A stretch of DNA of 64,000 bases from assembly GCF_040361435.1 (NCBI RefSeq), contig NZ_APNL01000007.1, positions 1 to 64,000 of the forward strand, given 5' to 3'. The stretch comes from Salinisphaera sp002433465. GTDB taxonomy: Bacteria; Pseudomonadota; Gammaproteobacteria; Nevskiales; Salinisphaeraceae. Of the stretch, positions 62,571 through 64,000 are shown in pieces (the first letter of the stretch is position 1; the number at the start of each line of letters is the position of its first letter). Below the pieces are notes generated by a model. That model did no database searches and was not told the DNA's origin. It saw nothing but the letters and a program-made list of their open reading frames with translations. A program made the translations under genes and the position numbers.

Positions 62571-63026
62571 TCAAGCCAGCCAGTAACGTCCGCCCGTGGC
62601 GATAACCACCACCACGAGACCGAGCACGAGATTGATCGCTGCAAACAGGCGCAGCTGGCTCATGGCCCTGCTCGCGTCCGCCAGCGCGCCGGCCGACAGG
62701 GCCACGCGCACCCGCCGCCAGGGCGAAAAGAACATATGCCCGAACAACAGAAACATCGCCCAGCCGAGTAGCTGCATCAGGTGAATATACAGCGGTGCGC
62801 TGCCCATGCCCCCGAGCATGAAGATCATGGTGTTGCCGGTCACCAGCAGCACGATGATGGCGATCCATACCCACAGAAAGAAACGCCCCATCGCAGTGGA
62901 CAGCAGCGGCAGGCGATCGGCCAGCGGCACCGACGAGGCAGCCGGGCGCAGGATGCCGACCAGAAAGAACAGGCCGCCCACCCAGATCACGGCAGCGAGG
63001 GCATGCAACGATAAAAGAACGCTCAT
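62571..63026 (-). CDS. CopD-like integral membrane protein
   Basis: The 151-residue product has four membrane helices. It begins MSVLLSLHALAAVIWVGGLFFLVGILRPAA, the CopD-family opening with conserved His and Trp, and continues with IVLLVTGNTMIFML and LLGWAMFLLFGHMFFSP. CopD-type proteins handle copper import or haem-like cofactors in some bacteria; this single-domain form has no partner gene here, so the role is unproven. It lies 72 bases upstream of purC on the same strand. Confidence 0.72.
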   Translation of the reverse strand: MSVLLSLHALAAVIWVGGLFFLVGILRPAASSVPLADRLPLLSTAMGRFFLWVWIAIIVLLVTGNTMIFMLGGMGSAPLYIHLMQLLGWAMFLLFGHMFFSPWRRVRVALSAGALADASRAMSQLRLFAAINLVLGLVVVVIATGGRYWLA

Positions 63027-63097
63027 TCAAGCTCGACTGACATAGACAATCGGCAAAGCGTAAACTAGCGCCGCTATTCGATCCACGGTTTTAAGCC

Positions 63098-63784
63098 ATG
63101 CCCCGTTCCTCGCGCGCGCCCATCATCGCCCCTTCGATTCTCGCGGCCGATCTGGCCGCCCTCGGCGATGAGTGCGAAGCCGTCATCGATGCCGGCGCCG
63201 ACTGGATTCACTTCGATGTGATGGACAACCACTACGTGCCGAACCTGACCTTCGGCCCGCCGGTGGGCGCGGCGCTCGCCAAGCGGCTCAAGGCCCGGCA
63301 TCCGAACGTACCGATCGACGTGCATCTGATGGTCAAACCCGTCGATGCCATGATCAGCGCCTTTGCCGAGGCCGGCGCGAGCTCGATCACCTTTCATCCG
63401 GAAGCCAGCGAACACGTCGATCGCAGCCTGCAGCTGGCCCGCGATGCCGGCTGCAAGACGGGGCTGGTGTTCAATCCGGCCACCCCGCTGGAGTGGCTGA
63501 AATACGTGCTCGACAAGGTCGATATCGTGCTGATCATGTCGGTGAACCCCGGCTTTGGCGGCCAGGCGTTCATCGAGGAGGCGATCGGCAAGATCGCCGA
63601 GGCGCGCGAAATCATCGACGCCTCGGGTCGGGATATCCGCCTGGAGGTCGACGGCGGCATCAAGACCGACAACATCGCCCGCGTGGCCGAGGCCGGCGCC
63701 GATACCTTCGTGGCCGGCTCGGCGATCTTCGGCCAGCCGGATTACGCCAAAGTCATTGCCGACATGCGCGCCGAGCTCGGCTGA
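63098..63784 (+). CDS. rpe: ribulose-phosphate 3-epimerase
   Basis: The 228-residue product shows IIAPSILAADLAALGDE, DWIHFDVMDNHYVPNLTFGP (metal-binding His and Asp), IDVHLMVKPVD, ITFHPEASEH, IMSVNPGFGGQ and LEVDGGIKTDN, all hallmarks of Rpe. It interconverts ribulose 5-phosphate and xylulose 5-phosphate in the pentose phosphate pathway. It is a single gene here, with a perfect palindrome after the stop. No gph or trpE follows within the window. Confidence 0.96.
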   Translation: MPRSSRAPIIAPSILAADLAALGDECEAVIDAGADWIHFDVMDNHYVPNLTFGPPVGAALAKRLKARHPNVPIDVHLMVKPVDAMISAFAEAGASSITFHPEASEHVDRSLQLARDAGCKTGLVFNPATPLEWLKYVLDKVDIVLIMSVNPGFGGQAFIEEAIGKIAEAREIIDASGRDIRLEVDGGIKTDNIARVAEAGADTFVAGSAIFGQPDYAKVIADMRAELG

Positions 63785-63789
63785 GCAAC

Positions 63790-63815
63790 GCGGGGCGATA
63801 CGCGTATCGCCCCGC
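63790..63815. terminator. 26-bp perfect palindrome between convergent genes
   Basis: The 13-base arm GCGGGGCGATACG is followed directly by its exact reverse complement. It lies six bases after the rpe stop and before the end of the converging outer-membrane gene; it probably acts as a terminator, though no clear T-run flanks it. Confidence 0.6.
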
Positions 63816-63851
63816 CCGTTCGCTGCAGGGTCGCGCTGCCCTGCCGGGTGA

Positions 63852-64000
63852 TCAGAACCGATAGCCGATGCCGGCGCTATAGATCATGGCGTTGATTTCG
63901 AGCTCGATATCGGCATCGCCGACCGCGATATCCTCGCCGTAGCCGAGCAGGCCCAGAGTGTCGGCCAGGGCGGCGTTGTTGAGCCGTACGTTCACGTCCG
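63852..64000 (-). CDS. outer-membrane beta-barrel protein, C-terminal end (OmpW-like)
   Basis: Only the last 48 codons are in the window. The frame ends DIELEINAMIYSAGIGYRF, a closing beta strand with terminal Phe, the signature for barrel assembly. The alternating pattern and the GIGYRF end resemble OmpW-family proteins, which occur in alkane-degrading gammaproteobacteria as small-molecule channels. With the N-terminus missing the family call is tentative. Confidence 0.55.
   Translation of the reverse strand, partial: DVNVRLNNAALADTLGLLGYGEDIAVGDADIELEINAMIYSAGIGYRF

Noticed and set aside
1..64000. tRNA, rRNA or CRISPR array
   Set aside because: I scanned the intergenic regions for cloverleaf-like ends and regularly spaced repeats and saw none.

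Overview
The window is one continuous piece of a GC-rich gammaproteobacterial chromosome. Gene content (AlkB alkane hydroxylase with rubredoxin and rubredoxin reductase, methylcitrate-cycle enzymes, DbpA, SixA, NrdAB, PurC, Rpe) and codon style fit an aerobic, hydrocarbon-using marine or halophilic bacterium; Salinisphaera or a relative is my best guess, from general knowledge rather than a search. I see no rRNA or tRNA genes, no CRISPR array, no intact transposase and no prophage.

Layout. 1-8 kb: housekeeping and small conserved genes (lipoproteins, DUF2585, DUF2795, a glutathione transferase, a DUF945 protein with a TonB C-terminal domain, dbpA, a DHH phosphoesterase). 8-18 kb: a GGDEF remnant, then secreted or lipid-anchored proteins: a metallophosphoesterase lipoprotein, a frameshifted repeat protein with a C-terminal sorting signal, a CpdB-type nucleotidase lipoprotein and a two-OB-fold secreted protein, probably scavenging nucleotides or phosphate outside the inner membrane. 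18-34 kb: signalling and metabolism (diguanylate cyclase, DUF421, succinate-semialdehyde dehydrogenase, Mrr-like nuclease, PrpD, YjfB, TetR/DUF2855, a ThDP decarboxylase, LysR/NmrA pair, RecQ). 34.7-38.2 kb: an AT-rich, apparently foreign island with a two-TM protein and an 849-residue Schlafen-AlbA_2/NB-ARC/TPR protein, a good candidate for an anti-phage STAND system.

38-43.5 kb: the ribonucleotide reductase operon nrdA-brnT-brnA-nrdB. A BrnT/BrnA toxin-antitoxin pair lies between the two reductase genes. NrdB has Phe in place of the radical Tyr and Glu in place of the first Asp ligand, the signature of subclass Ic (Mn/Fe) enzymes. Upstream of nrdA are two NrdR boxes 42 bp apart and two DnaA boxes. 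43.5-46 kb: sixA, a YnfA protein, an FAD oxidoreductase and an orphan VapB antitoxin with an inverted repeat before its start.

46-54 kb: the alkane locus: rubredoxin reductase, rubredoxin and alkB on the minus strand, a divergent tetR, then an aldehyde dehydrogenase and prpB. Alkanes would go to alcohol, aldehyde and fatty acid; PrpB and the distant PrpD handle propionyl-CoA from odd chains. 54-60 kb: an efflux operon in which the RND inner-membrane pump and a TolC-like outer-membrane factor form one 1614-residue reading frame joined by an apparent internal signal peptide. 60-64 kb: an alpha/beta hydrolase, purC, a CopD-like membrane protein, rpe and the 3' end of an outer-membrane barrel gene.
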